Positions 22,471 to 37,844 are shown, counted from the stretch's first letter. The stretch is 64,000 nucleotides of DNA from Coptis chinensis (GCA_015680905.1 CM027383.1:97034501-97098500), one strand, 5' to 3'. Notes: generated by a model from the letters alone, not told the origin. Program-made: numbers and translations.

Positions 22471-24967
22471 ATATTTTACAGCCTTAATATGATTAGAAAC
22501 TAAAAACAAAAGGAAAACCCGAAAAGTGTTTTTAGATTTAGTAATACGATGGCTGTAGTGTTGTACCAAACTGCTGTCTTTTGAATAAAATTGGCCTTGC
22601 ACACGTTGGTTTCCATTAGCCAGAATTATGCTTAAGGGAAAGAGAAGAACAAAGCCACAGGTAGGGGGTAGAAGTTATAAGTAGGAAGCCAACTAGGAGA
22701 TAAGAGGAAAATGTGCATCCTTCAACAACATTGTCGCTTAATATAGTTCTCGAGAGGTAGCATTGAAGTAAGTAATGTACCTTTAGTAAGACTACTAATA
22801 ACTCTGTTTTAGCTCTTTGACAGTTTTTATTTAACGTATCACTTGGTCTGACATCACCTATTTAAACTCATACCATTTGGATCATACATAACTACACAAC
22901 TACTAACACCCATGTCTTGATATTAAAATGGTGGTCCACTATAGATTTTTGGGGGTGTTGGTTTGGTTTGGTTTGTCTATAGGGCTTATGGTTGTGAATT
23001 TTGGAGTGGCATTTGAAAGGGCCTGGAGCTTTTCAGGCATATGATATATAGTTTCTGGAGGAGAGGATTAAAGTTTGGGAAGATAAGTAAGCTAGATGCC
23101 TATATGAAAGAACTTGTACTTGCTTTTCGTAAGATTACAGGCCATCTCCGTGTTTGAATGATAGTTGTGCTTTCATGAAGATAGATACTGGTAACCTGGA
23201 TTGTGATGTGGGCTACTATAATTTATTTTCAGGAGATATACTGCGAGTCTTGCTGCACTCACAGTAGGACTGTAGACAATTTGCTTTTGGATACCTCGTA
23301 GAAATAGTGTAAGTATTGACTATTGGTGAGAATGAGAGATTTTCGTCCTTGTCCTATAGTCTTTATAACTGTCTCCTAAAAGCCTCATCATATTAGTTTA
23401 CGAAAAACTGTATTTCGATTATTACGGTGTCTTTTATCATTTGGTGGATTGTGCAAGGACCGCTAAAAATTAATTAGGAATATAAAGCTGATTGTGAGTT
23501 TGTGTCTTCTATGTATGCCAGTTGGGGAGTCATTCTGGTAGGTTTTGGTGTTTTCTTTCCCAGCATTCAAGGTGGTTTGGGTCCATTTGGTGAAGTATGC
23601 CCAAGCCTCCTGATTCTAGGGAGGAGTAGGTTGTGGAGCCTTGTGTCATTTGCCATCATTTGGGTTTTTTGGTTGGAGAGGAACACGAGAGAATTTTGTG
23701 TTTGGAGGAGATTCTCATTTCATTAAAAATATTCCTTGTGGTTGAAACATTGGGAGGAATTGATGACACGTTTGAGGTATTATGTGTTCAGATAGGAAAT
23801 TTTGATTGTCAGTCATTGGGGCTTAGACATATATCTGCACGAGAGCTGGTTTGTGGTTGTATATTAGCTTTGTTTCTTTTCTTAGGAAATCTTGTCCTAC
23901 AACCTTTTTGTTTGGTTAGTTACTATTGTTAGTATCCCAAGTGTGTTTGTATTGCTGTATCTTAAAACATTCCCTAGGTCGCCTTTGCAATGCATTTGAC
24001 CACAACCTCCAACAATTTCCCTGAAGATCGCCATGGCCGGTCGGCACCGTTGGCTTTGAGTGCTTAGTTTGTTGGTTGGCAAGGACTAAAAACATATTGG
24101 TTAGGACTAAGAGCTGGTTGATGTGTTAAGACTCATATGATGTTGTGTTCGAACTTAGATGCCATGATGGAACAGATCAACAAAATGAATGCGTCCGAAA
24201 TAAGTGATTGTCACTGGGTTTGCGGGTTAGTTCAATGAATAAAGGAAGGTGTATACACTGGCGATTGTTGACAATAGTCAGAAATTGACTAATGACTATT
24301 TACTAAGGAATACACAATGTCCATGTAAGAGACTTTCTCTGTCTTAGTGTTTCGTTAATATTCGTTTGTCACCGGTGGAGCTTATGGAAAAGGGGAATAG
24401 GGAGTCTTGAGAGGTTTTCTTATTGGCAATTGAGGTTCCTTTGTACTTGTAGTCTGGGTCAAATTTGTAACCTTTAGATGGGGCCAACGGGGATATTATT
24501 TTTGTTAGGCAAGTGCTATCCTGGGGATTGTTTTGTCTTTTTGTCTTTTTTTTTTGGAATAAATTATCATGTCGCGCATTTAGCCTTTCATTTTGTAACT
24601 GTATCACACCTGATTTTTCATTTTTGGATTAAAGACTTTGTTTGATTGAGGTTAAAACTGAATCTAGGCCTTATGGTTGTTCACTTTGGTAATGCACATT
24701 TTATATTACTGAGCCTAAGGTATACGAATCTATTTCTCAGTGTGGCTATTTTGTCATTTCTGGATAGGACTGACCTAGGAGGTCAGGACTAGTTAAGTTC
24801 AGGCAGCAGGCCTGTTTACAACGCTTGACTTGATCCATTGGCTTTTCAATAATCTTGCCATGGTGAAGGATTAGATGCATTGTTTTATAGTAGAAGAGTG
24901 ATTAGTTATCCTTCCAATTGTTACAGTTTATTGATCGTTGGTGGCTCTTGTGCCTTGATTATTCTAG
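22471..24967. other. Spacer with LINE remnant between two gene relics
   Basis: Mostly unassigned. 23040-23135 reads WEDK.SKLDAYMKELVLA in one frame, which looks coding but could not be assigned. 23500-23735 is a LINE remnant listed separately. I searched by eye here for the missing first exon of the KH gene (a GxxG core followed by KKMCEETRARI-like sequence) and did not find it. Confidence 0.45.
23500..23735 (+). mobile_element. LINE (L1-type) fragment, reverse-transcriptase C-terminal zinc-binding region
   Basis: The plus-strand translation contains SRLWSLVSFAIIWVFWLERN followed by TREF. The pattern W-x-I-x-W-x-x-W-x-E-R-N-x-R-x-F is characteristic of the zf-RVT region at the end of plant L1-type reverse transcriptase proteins. 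No polyA tail or target duplication was recognised, and the rest of the element is missing, so this is an old internal fragment. Confidence 0.65.
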
Positions 24968-25217
24968 GTTTTGATATCTGGAAAAGAAGAGCGGGAGGCA
25001 CACATATCCCCTGCAATGAATGCTGTCTTAAGAGAATTCAAGCGTATCATTGGTCTGTCCAAGACTAAAGGTGAGGGTACTGGTTCTTCAGCTGCTACCT
25101 GCTCAATTCTGTTATTGCTGGCTTCATCACAAGCCATTAACTTAATTGGAAAGCAGGGATCTCAGATTAAAGCTATACAAGAGAGCTCTGGTGCTTCTGT
25201 TAGAGTTCTTTCTGGAG

Positions 25218-27235
25218 GTACGCTTCATTCTGATGTGTATGCTGTTTTTTATAAACATAATCATGCATAATGGTTAATGATAGCCCTGTATATATTCTTG
25301 GATGTTACTTGACTATCGCTGTTGAATTATGCTAAATTGCTAACCCACTTCTTGTTTACTGTGTGATCTCAAACACGTTAATATACGTGCGTGTTACTAA
25401 TAAGTCGTACATATTAGTACGTTTCAGTTCTTGACTATGATTTGATGTTGAAAAAGAATGTTTAACTCTCGAACCCTGTCAAATTTAATAGTTGGATCGA
25501 GTATCCAACAATTGCAATGTGTGCTATCAAACCTAAAGAAACAATTGCACAAAGTGTGCACTCAATTTTACTTTTAAAATCTTAAGTAGAGGATGCATTC
25601 CCACGAGCTAGCTCAAAATCCACTTAGATCTAGGCAAGAGTATGGTTTGTGGTAATTGATTCAGTACTTATAAGTACACATTATTCAAGGCTAATTGGAA
25701 TATCTTTTAGATCTTGAAGGCTGCGCGAAACGTGATGTAGGAAAGAAAGGGCCGGTTTTAGCAAATATTTATTAGTATATTATTTGCTACACTTTTGGGG
25801 TTTACATTAATAGAATCAGGAATATTAGCATTTTCCTTTATTCAGTTTAATTAAAGTTAGAAGTTTGTTTCTTGTTCATCAAACTTGGCTTATCAATATA
25901 AAGACGCCATTGTAGGTTGTTTAGGATCACTCAATTATTCAACAAACAAATTATCAATTATCTGAATCTTATTATTCTTTTTGTCCCCAAACTCATCTTC
26001 TTCAATCTGAAGTTCTTATTTGTCTAATTTCTTGATCTCCTTTGTTCTATTCTTCTATCAAGGATCTCTGAATCGTTTTTTTTAGATCTCCACCTTTCTT
26101 CCACATTAAAATGTTATAGACTATGCTTCTTCTTTTGTGTTTTTGATAGTTACTTAGTTACAACCTAAGTTACGTTGACACGGATATGTGTGTGCGTATT
26201 CGACACAGATTCGGAGTGTCTAACACAACGAAATATAAAAATTGAGGTATATCGCATACAATATGTGTCCGACACGGACATGTAGAATACATATCCAGCA
26301 TGGATTGTTTTTAAAATATGCCGTGTCCATGCAACATAGTTAGAACTTTTTCCCCTGATCCTTTAAATTCCCCTTTGTAGGTAAGAATCGAACTAAAGAC
26401 CTTGGGCCCAACCATGCAAGTCTTGACCAATATATTCTTTTGTTGTCCGTCTGTGTGTGTTTGAAATGTCATGAGAAAAGAAGTCGGCATTGACAAGAAA
26501 TCCTACATTGACAAATATCTTTAAGGTTGCACCAAATTTGTTTGTATTCCTTGTTGTGAGACCACATTAAGCCGACAATGGATAAATCAATCATACCATA
26601 TTCTCTCTGTGTAATAAAGATCATCGTAGCAAATAAGTGCAAAACAAATCCGACTGGAAATTCCCAACCCTTTAAAAGTTTTACTGAAAACTGAAAAGTA
26701 TAGACTGGATTTGGATGGTTACTTTCATCTGAACTTTCAAATTGTTGGGAGTTTCAGATTGAATTCATTTTCAGTGAGCATAATCTTACCGACATGGAGA
26801 AAATAGTGTACAGTTGGATTTACCAAATGAACTTCACAGGATCCTACTATAGGGATAGAATAGGGATATTCATATTATCAAACCTCACAATGCACTCGCA
26901 CAAATTGAGTGCTCTTGAAACTGTTAACACCTGTAACTAACAATTGTGACAGCCCTTGTTGTAATTAGGATTTCCTTTAAGGTGTAAGGTTTGTATATCA
27001 TCAAAATAGTAACCCAAAATTTGTGAACTTCAGGGCATGGTGTTATCTTGTGGGTTACCAGTTTGTGCATAATAAAGTCTAAGCATCTTGTCTTAGTAGT
27101 TAGCAAATAAGAACCTCATTGACTGTGGTCCATGTATTGGTTGTATTTGTATACACGGCTCGTCTCTTTTAATAATTTGACCTCTTTTATGCCTAAGTCC
27201 CCGTAGTCTCCTCTTAATACTTTCATTTGTGCCAG
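25218..27235. other. First visible intron of the KH gene relic
   Basis: Holds a MITE copy (26165-26339). The stretch 25720-26120 has an LTR-like feel (TATAAAG-type sequence followed by a CT-rich leader) but no matching partner, tRNA-primer site or polypurine tract was found. Otherwise no structure seen. Confidence 0.4.
26165..26339. mobile_element. ACACGGAT MITE family, copy 2 (complete)
   Basis: A 175-bp element whose left end CTAAGTTACGTTGACACGG and reverse-complemented right end CTATGTTGCATGGACACGG match at 15 of 19 positions. The interior carries CGACACAGATTCGG, AATTGAGGTATATCGCATAC and GTCCGACACGGACATG. It is the best-preserved of three copies in the window. No coding sequence; no firm target duplication. 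Confidence 0.75.
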
Positions 27236-27732
27236 ATGAGGTGCCACATTATGCTACTTCGGATGAGAGAGTTGTTGAGATACAGGGCGAATCTCTGAAG
27301 GTTCTGAAGGCTCTAGAAGCAGTAATAGGGCATCTACGGAAGTTTTTGGTTGATCATAGTATTATTCCATTGTTTGAAAAAGTTGTAAGTTTTTCTAAGC
27401 TTCCTCTATTTAGCTCTCTGCATTTTGTGTGATTACAATATGCTAATGCTTGTTGTTTTGTTGATCACAGAATAATCCAACTGTTTCTCAAGAACGTCCA
27501 GCAGAAACTTGGGCTGATAAAGCAGTCTTTGGTCCAAACTGCTTCTCAAGCTACTTCTCAAGCTGGGATTATCAGTGATTATCCTCTGTTAATCAAGAGA
27601 GATTCTGTCTTTCTTGGCTGTGATACTCAGCTGGAGTCACAAATGCACCACTCTAGTCTGGGACACGACCCTGTACTCTCTGTGCTGCGGACCTCAGGAC
27701 TTAGTCGTGCTTCTTCTGCCATTATTAGTCAG

Positions 27733-29652
27733 GTTAGATCTTCTTGTTAAATATAATCCTTAGCATAATTTTACAACTCCCTCGTCAGCTATGTGTCTGA
27801 GTTGATCTTCTTTCCCCTAGTATTTTGCAAGAGTTAGAAGCTCGTTGACAGTGATATACAATATGCATGTTGTTTCCTTAGAATTTCTTTCATTTTTCTT
27901 AAACAATATTCTTTTCTTATGGTCTTTTTGAGTCATTTTTTCTGTGGAAAGATATTTTCCCGAGATGATAGTATATTCTTGTGTTCGATATATATATATA
28001 TTTTTTTTTGCTCGGTAAAAGTGATATTCCATTAATAAAAGAAAAGTAGGTTGAGAAGGCCTACATTACCAGAGAACAACCGAAAAAAATATTTACAAGC
28101 GATGAAACAAAACATGAGAAGAAAAAAAACAAAAAACCCCTGACATGCACCGTCACCCACTCACCCCATGTCTAAAAACATAAGACGATCCCATCTAGCA
28201 ACAAAATACTCAAAGAAGCATCCTCTAAACTCTTTGAAGACTTTAGACCACCGAAATAACAAAGCTTTTATCAAGAGAATTGTCTTCTTACGCGAAATAG
28301 AGATATATTAAAAGTAGGCAAATATTTTTCTCAGGAAAACATTTATTCTTATACTCTTTTTAGAGAACATTTTTCCTTCCCCGTAGGAAAAAATTTCTTG
28401 TGGGGAAGTGCGTGTTATCTACCTGTGAATTATGTGATTTCCAGACAACAAAGTAACAAATAAGTTATCCTTGGACCGGGAATTATGAAATTTAGATATT
28501 TTCATGTGCAATCAAACACAGAACTTGTGTATTTTCTCGGGAGAATAATAAGATTCATATTTTCTTGAGAAACTTTTCTAGGCAATTCAAGTTGGAACCG
28601 GATGAGTTGACCCAGAGTCGGTGTTGTCCGACTCAAAGAGTCAATGTTAGTCTGTCTCTGCTAAGAACCTGTGAAAAGAGGTTGAGAATCGGTCAAAAGA
28701 TCATTGAGTTTCATCTTAACCTATAATTGAATCTGAGAAATGAAAAGGAAAAATTATAATTTTGAGGATATGCAGTGAAGTAGAAACATAGAAATTGCAC
28801 ACAATTGAAGTAGAAGCCGTGAAAAACATCAAGATTAAGATATTCATCAAGTTTAGTCAAGAACAAATTAGAGAGTTGGAGAAGAAAGAGATGGGGTAAG
28901 TTTTATGTACGAGATGAAAGCCTATTGTAGAAAGAGTTTAAGGTGTTATAGGGTACCCGCTGGTGCTAAATTGAGTAGACCACTAGATATCTCTTTACTT
29001 GATGTGTAGCAATCTAGGCGATTTCCTTTAAACAATGAATCACTTGGTTCTATTGTTCTAATATGTACCACTGAGTGCAACTGGTATCGCTGTGATCCGA
29101 TCCTCTCCAAAAACTCGGTTCCTAAAACCATGGTGCAATCAAACAGCAAACAGGGTTGTTACTTATGTTGCATAGACTTTCAAACGACGGGTGCACCCGT
29201 ATCAAGTTTCGACAGGACACCTGTAAATTTTTGTTTTTCTTCATTCCGACGTGTTGAGCGGTTATATAATACATTATGGCCTTCTCTCTATCTGATTTGG
29301 ATCTTCTATCAGTGCATAGTATAACATAGGATTTTTGTATCCTTTTCGCGTAACTCATTTGATATGCGTCAATCGTCATCAATATGCCATGGGACGTGAT
29401 AAGATATCAACATCTCGTTTTCCCTTATCTATGGTAAACATGGTTTGACAACTTTTACACATCATGATGGAGTTGAACTCCTAGACCTGTACCATGTCCA
29501 TGCAACACACCTCATTTCTAATGTCAGCTGGTCAAAGTGATGATCATTATGGTCTCTGCCATTTCTAAATTTTTGCACTGTTTTTAACCTTTGTGGACTC
29601 TATGTCCGTTTATATATTGCAACCTCTAAATATGCCACTTTCCTTGATTCAG
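27733..29652. other. Intron of the KH gene relic with a LINE tail
   Basis: Contains a minus-strand LINE 3' end at about 28006-28310. The remaining 1.3 kb shows no exon and no repeat that I can place. Confidence 0.4.
28006..28310 (-). mobile_element. LINE 3' end, minus orientation
   Basis: A T-run is followed by GCTCGGTAAAAGTGATATTCC; on the minus strand this is the usual plant L1-type 3' end (pyrimidine-poor UTR ending in TTTTACCGAGC then polyA). The body contains no long frame and is probably 3' UTR. AGATATAT beyond the far side resembles GATATAT before the T-run and may be a degraded target duplication. The right edge is approximate. Confidence 0.5.
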
Positions 29653-30131
29653 CTTACACAGACAATGCAAATACCACTTGCTTATGCTGAGGACTTCATT
29701 GGGATTGGAGTAGCAAATATTGGATACATTCGGCGTACCAGTGGCGCTATTCTCACTGTTCAAGAAAGCAGAGGCTTGCCTGATGAGATTACCATGGAGA
29801 TTAAGGGCACTACATCACAGGTTAAGACAGCTCAGCAGTTAATTCAGGTAAGAGTGTATTTTTGCAATCAAGTTTACGTATATGGGGGAAAGGAATCACA
29901 AATATGATTTATTTATTTTTCTGTTTTTTTTATTCTGTATAGGATTTTCTTGCTGGCCACAAAGATCCTGTTTCAAACCGCTATGGCAAGATGGATACTG
30001 GTTTGAGGTCATATTCTCAGTTAGGTGGCACGTCCACTCTTCATCATCCTTGGCAACACAAGGACTTGGGGGTTATGGATCTACTGGCCTGGGAGGGTAC
30101 GGCAGCTTTAGGCTCTAAAGAGGCACTCTAG

Positions 30132-31450
30132 TATACAAGTTGATTTGTCTTTGGCTCTCATCTTACAATGTATTCCTGTCTAGGACTAAAATGTTCTCCT
30201 TATAACCTTGTAAATTTTAAAAGATAGTTGGCTCCTAGGGTATTAGAAAAGTGAAGTGTTTTGTCGTTGATATTTATTCTGTTACTGAGAATTTAACGTT
30301 CATTTGAAACCATGTGCGCTTTTGTTGAGTACAATTGGAGTATCTGTTCATTTCTTTTTTCTCAAAGGTTGGGGTTTCAGACTTAGAGTGGCATGTCTTT
30401 ATTATTTTCTACCCTGCAGAACAGAGACTGCTTCAGTATTCCAGTTGTTATCATTTATCAAGCTACATGTCACTCACTTAACTCTTTGTCCGTTTCGCCT
30501 TTCCTGCTTGTCGATGTATATAAATATCCTCTTTAGTAAAAATCTAAAAGACCAGCATGGTCTGTCCATGCAGAGTAATATCGTCTGCACGATAAACTGA
30601 AAGAAGAGCTTAGTAGAACTTGTTGAAATTAGCTGAGCTCCCTAGTGCCCACCAGACCCTTTTTCCATTTCTTGTTTTGCTTCAAATTTTTTAGTGTCGG
30701 TCTCTGTCCATCTAGTTTTGCTATACTTGTTCTTCATTCTCTCTTGTTCTGTCCTATCCAGTGTATCAATTTGCAATGGGTTAAGGTGGTCAATAATAGA
30801 TGAGAAAATTACTGGAGCAGGATCCTATCTTGGTCGTGGAACTGAAGAAGAATCAGCTCCCAAACTGCCAAGTCAAGTTTTGAGAGCTGAAGTGAAACCA
30901 TATCAGAAAGTTCCAATTGGTAATTAGTAAGAATAGTTGTGTCACTGTTAAGGGTTATTTTACGAAGTCAATTTGATTGCAATTGTACTGGCCAGCCAGA
31001 CGGTTAATGGTTGAGAACTTCAGATATTAATCAAAGAGAACTTCCATTCTATATATGCACATAAACATAAATAAATCGCTCCTCTCCATTTTAATTTATG
31101 ATAATCATTAGTTTTCATTTTATTTTATAAACAATGAATAGAAATGTATGGAGCACATCCCGTGCCTTCAAACATATGAATGTGCATTAGTGCATATGCA
31201 AAAGAGTAAAGACCTTTTAAACTACAATATAAAATGTAAGTAAAGGCGGAAGAAATTATACATAACAGTCGTGTAGCAGCTCCATATTACAGTAGCTAGA
31301 TTTATACCCAACAAATTGCAGAAAGCAAGTGCAAATACCAAGATGATAAAGCACACAAGACAGTGAGACGCAATGTCATGCATCCACTTAATCCATAAAC
31401 ATCAACACAGTAGTTCTACTCGCAAAAAACAGAGTCATCAAACGATGAAG
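30132..31450. other. Region between the KH relic and CDKB1 (tail to tail)
   Basis: Contains a stretch at 30785-30927 that looks like a terminal exon: it reads WSIIDEKITGAGSYLGRGTE then EESAPKLPSQVLRAEVK and ends at a TAG-containing position after PYQKVPIGN. I do not recognise the protein. Sequence from about 31000 to 31450 is probably the CDKB1 3' UTR on the minus strand. Confidence 0.4.
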
Positions 31451-34386
<2,936 letters not shown>

Positions 34387-34683
34387 CTCTATTCTTCTTC
34401 TTTTTCACTCTTCTCAACCCTATAAATTATAAAAAGAGTTTCAAATATTTTGAATTTTGAATGTAGGCGGCCAGATTTTATCCTCGAACACGGACCTGTG
34501 CCCTTTTTCCCTGCCTCAAGCCCATCCCAAAGTTAAAGCCCCCACTTTAATTCGCTCGATCATAAATAATTAAATTACCTATACCCAATTTCCTGATTAA
34601 ATAATATGAACAAATCTCGTATCTTGACATTTGCTTGCTTTGTTTCCTCGATAACTTTTTATTATACTCTCTCTGACTTCTAA

Positions 34684-35084
34684 TAGCATTTGCAATGCAA
34701 GTCAAAATAATCCCCCTTATTCACCTCCACGTAGGCACTTATTCTCCCTCATTTCACCAAAATGGTGAAAAGCAAGGTGAAGTTGTCTTGATGCAAAGTG
34801 GAAAAAATCTCGAGCGGGATGTTAGATTCCGTCTAGAGGCTTTTTGATCGATCCCGGCCCGGGTATTTTGTCCGGAAGTTAAAAAAATCGAAAAAACACA
34901 GGCAGCCGAATTCAACATCCCGTCGAAATTAACGTCCGTTAACAAGTTTATCTCGAATTTTACATTTATTTCAACTGGGAAAAATAATCACCAATTTTTC
35001 ACCTCTGCATTGCACACCCTTTTTTTAACAAAGCTGGTGACTATAGTCACAAACCCCCCTTATCCACCTGTATTGCAAATGCTC
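34684..35084. mobile_element. Tourist-like MITE, copy 2 (both ends present)
   Basis: Left end TAGCATTTGCAATGCAAGT and reverse-complemented right end GAGCATTTGCAATACAGGT match at 16 of 19 positions. TAA lies directly outside both ends (34681-34683 and 35085-35087), as expected for PIF/Harbinger Tourist elements. The interior has the GGGATGTTAGATTC word and its inversion, and TTCACC/GGTGAAA pairs, as in the copy at 1836-2299. It lies just upstream of CDKB1. Confidence 0.7.
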
Positions 35085-35196
35085 TAAGGTAACACTGTCT
35101 TACACGGCTTAGTAATACTTGGCCAAGTGGACATGTGATCTAGATTCTAGAAACCATACCAACAGCTTCCCAAAAGAAAAAAAATGTGATTGACCA

Positions 35197-35624
35197 CCAT
35201 TCCTCAACCAGACCACCACCATGATCAACGCCACCACTCTCCAGTCTCCACCAATTTTATGACCAAAACCACACATAAATATATTTGATAAGGATAGAAT
35301 ATATTAGACTAAATTGCATCGAGTTTACACCAAAATACATGTTTTAAAATAAAATATATTTGACGAATGGTGGTTGACCAAACCACCACCGTGATCAGTG
35401 CCACCACTCTCCAGTCTCCACCAATTTTATGACCAAAACCGCCACTCCACCAGTTTAATGACAAACACCGCCACTTTTTCTTATTATTTATCTTCCCCTC
35501 CTCCCTCCCCCAAAAAAATAATAATAATAATATATATATAATAATAATAACAACATTGGAAACAAATTTATCCAAAATTATATTAAATTGCATCAACTTT
35601 ACACCAAAAAACATGTTTTAAAAC
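35197..35624. repeat. Imperfect direct duplication, about 160-250 bp units
   Basis: CCACCACTCTCCAGTCTCC followed by ACCAATTTTATGACC occurs at 35231 and again at 35400. AAATTGCATCGAGTTTACAC near 35313 recurs as AAATTGCATCAACTTTACAC near 35585, each followed by CATGTTTTAAAA. The order A-B-A'-B' shows a tandem duplication in which the second unit is longer, with extra sequence between A' and B'. No coding sequence. Confidence 0.75.
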
Positions 35625-36089
35625 ATCCCAAATTTGAAAATTGTGCCGGTGGTGGTGGGTAGCAGCGGTGGTGTTGATATCAATAAGATAAAAATATTTG
35701 GAGAAATTAAACAAACAATTACTTACGAGGAAAAAGGAATTTAAGTACATAGAGGTAATGGATAATGGTCGTGGCGGTGGTAGGTGGTTCAGTCATATTT
35801 ATTTTATGTTGGTTTTGGGAACTAGTTGTTTGAGTTGTTTTCCGCACGACATATCTTAATTATATCGTGTTACACTATAATCCACATTTTTATTTTTATT
35901 ACGTTAATCACCTGAATTTCAACCACACATAAATATATTTGATTAAGAGAAAATATATCTAGATTTAGTAATTTTTATATTCGCATTTTGTAATCTATTA
36001 TATTTCAAGTAGTATGTGATTCGTGTTAGGCACCATTTATTTTAAATTCTTAGAACCCCTATATATTACATAATATATATCGTGTAAGG

Positions 36090-37554
36090 TGTGGCTAAAA
36101 GATCTCGCTATTGAAAAAGAAAAATATAGCACATCTAATTAAAACGGGAATCACACTTCTAAATTAAAATGGGATCCCTCCCCTATTTAAAAAATGGGCT
36201 TTTAAAACTTAATTAAAACAATCTGTTGATAAATTAAAACGGATTTTTAAGACTTGATTAAAACAATTTGTCAACAAATTTTGATATGTATAGTTATGAT
36301 TGTTAAACAAGCTTTTAAAAGAATCGGTGCGTATGCACGAGTATATTAAAACTTCCAAAGGAATATTTTTCTAGCTCTCTTAAAGTTTTACGTCATCAAC
36401 TCCTATTAAAACATGAATTTCTCTCATACTTAAAAGAGAAATTCTATCAATTCTAATTAAAACGAAAATTATCCTACGTGGAAATTTATTTCCGATTGAA
36501 AAATAAAAATTTAACACTTATAGCTAATTAAAACGGGAATCTTTCGCCTATTAAAGTCGGTAAAATCTCTGAGTGATGATATCAGAGGTATGGGGCTCGA
36601 ATCCCTCCAACATCAAAGAGTTACTGATCTAATTTAAAACAAACTTGCAAAAAAAAAATAAATAAATAAATAAAAAAAAAAACAAACAAACAAACAAAAA
36701 AAAAATGGTAATCACACTTATAAATTAAAACGGGATCCCTCCCTTGGCCCCGATTAAAAAACGGATTTTTTAAATTTAATTAAAACAAATCTTTAAGATT
36801 TCATTAAAACAATTTGTTATAAAATTAAAACGGGTTAGCGACGAAAATATAAATCACGATTTGTTATAAATTTTATATATGTATAGTTATGATTGTTGAG
36901 CAAATTTTTTAAATAGTCGGTATGTATGCATGAGTATATTTTATAGTATTAATATTAAACAATAGATATTTTTATAGCTTTCTTAAAATTCATCGTCATA
37001 AACTTATGGGTTTGTTTAGAAGTTTTCCTATGGAATTGGAATTGAAAATATAATTCCAAAACTTACAATTTCAAATAATTAACATTTTTGAATATATACA
37101 AATCTCAAGTTTCTGCGTCTATAGAAACTTATAATTCTTTGATTTTGGGGAATTGAGACTTTAATTCCAATGCATAAAAAGTTGCTACACAAGATAATTC
37201 TTAATTTTCCATCCTAAAATCTTATTTGCCAAACACACCGCTATTAAAATGGATATTTCTCTTCTATTGAAAAGATAAATTATAGCACTTATAATTAAAA
37301 CAATAAATTTTGTTCCTATTAAAAACGGTAATCACACTTCTAAATTAAAACAGGATTCCTCCCTCAGCCCCGATTAAAAAACGGATTTTTAAAATTTAAT
37401 TAAAACAAGTCTTTAAGATTTCATTAAAACAATTTGTTGTAAAATTAAAATGGGTTAGCGACAAAAACATAAATCATGATTTGTTATAAAATTTATATAT
37501 GTATAGAACAACCTTTTGAAATAACCGGTGCGTATGCACAAATCTATTTTCTAG
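36090..37554. mobile_element. Helitron-like repeat cluster, three related units
   Basis: Three consecutive units share, in order, AATCACACTT, TAAATTAAAACGGGATCCCTC-type sequence (shown shortened), CCCCGATTAAAAAACGG, AAAACAATTTGTT and a final palindrome GTGCGTATGCAC, at about 36146, 36709 and 37325. The last unit ends GTGCGTATGCAC, 11 bases, then CTAG at 37551-37554 followed by T. Helitrons end in a short hairpin about 10-12 bases before CTRR and insert between A and T, so the layout fits a non-autonomous Helitron group; the recurrent ATTAAAACGG words also recall plant Helitron 5' regions. No Rep/helicase gene is present. Class is inference. Confidence 0.5.
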
Positions 37555-37844
37555 TGGATATACGGAGGTTTTACAAAATGGTTTGCAAATTTGGGATATT
37601 ATGGGAAGTCCTATAATGTTATGGTGTAAAGATTCATTCAAAATTCTTGCATTTTCCAAATTCAAAATAGTTATGTAGCGTGAAAATATTCAATTAGGTC
37701 ATTTTTTCACATTTGTCGAGAAAGAAGTAACAAATTATACGATATATTAGCCTTATTAGATAATTAAAATAAAACAAAGGAAATGTGGTTACCAAAAAAA
37801 AATATATATATATATTGGCCCGAATAGGGTTGAAGTAGGGGTGA

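Larger units (their letters stand above)
24968..30131 (+). pseudogene. PEPPER/FLK-group KH-domain RNA-binding gene, first exon missing and frame broken
   Basis: Exons 24968-25217, 27236-27384, 27471-27732, 29653-29847 and 29943-30131 have good GT-AG borders. They encode the end of KH1 (VLISGKEEREAHISPAMNAV), KH2 (SQAINLIGKQGSQIKAIQES, then ALEAVIGHLRKFLVDHSIIP) and KH3 ([37 protein letters not shown]). Arabidopsis PEPPER and FLK, with the same architecture, act in floral timing and pistil development by controlling mRNA processing. The exon carrying the start and the KH1 GxxG core is absent upstream. In the third exon the reading passes from NNPTVSQERPAETWADK to TSQAGIISDYPLLIKRDS only by a change of frame, and the Gly/Tyr-rich tail GGYGSTGLGGYGSFRL also lies in another frame. 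I call it a pseudogene; a rearranged but transcribed gene is the alternative. Confidence 0.8.

Noticed and set aside
25720-26120. Possible solo LTR in the KH relic's first visible intron
   Set aside because: LTR-like feel only; no TG...CA ends, target duplication, second copy, primer site or polypurine tract could be found.
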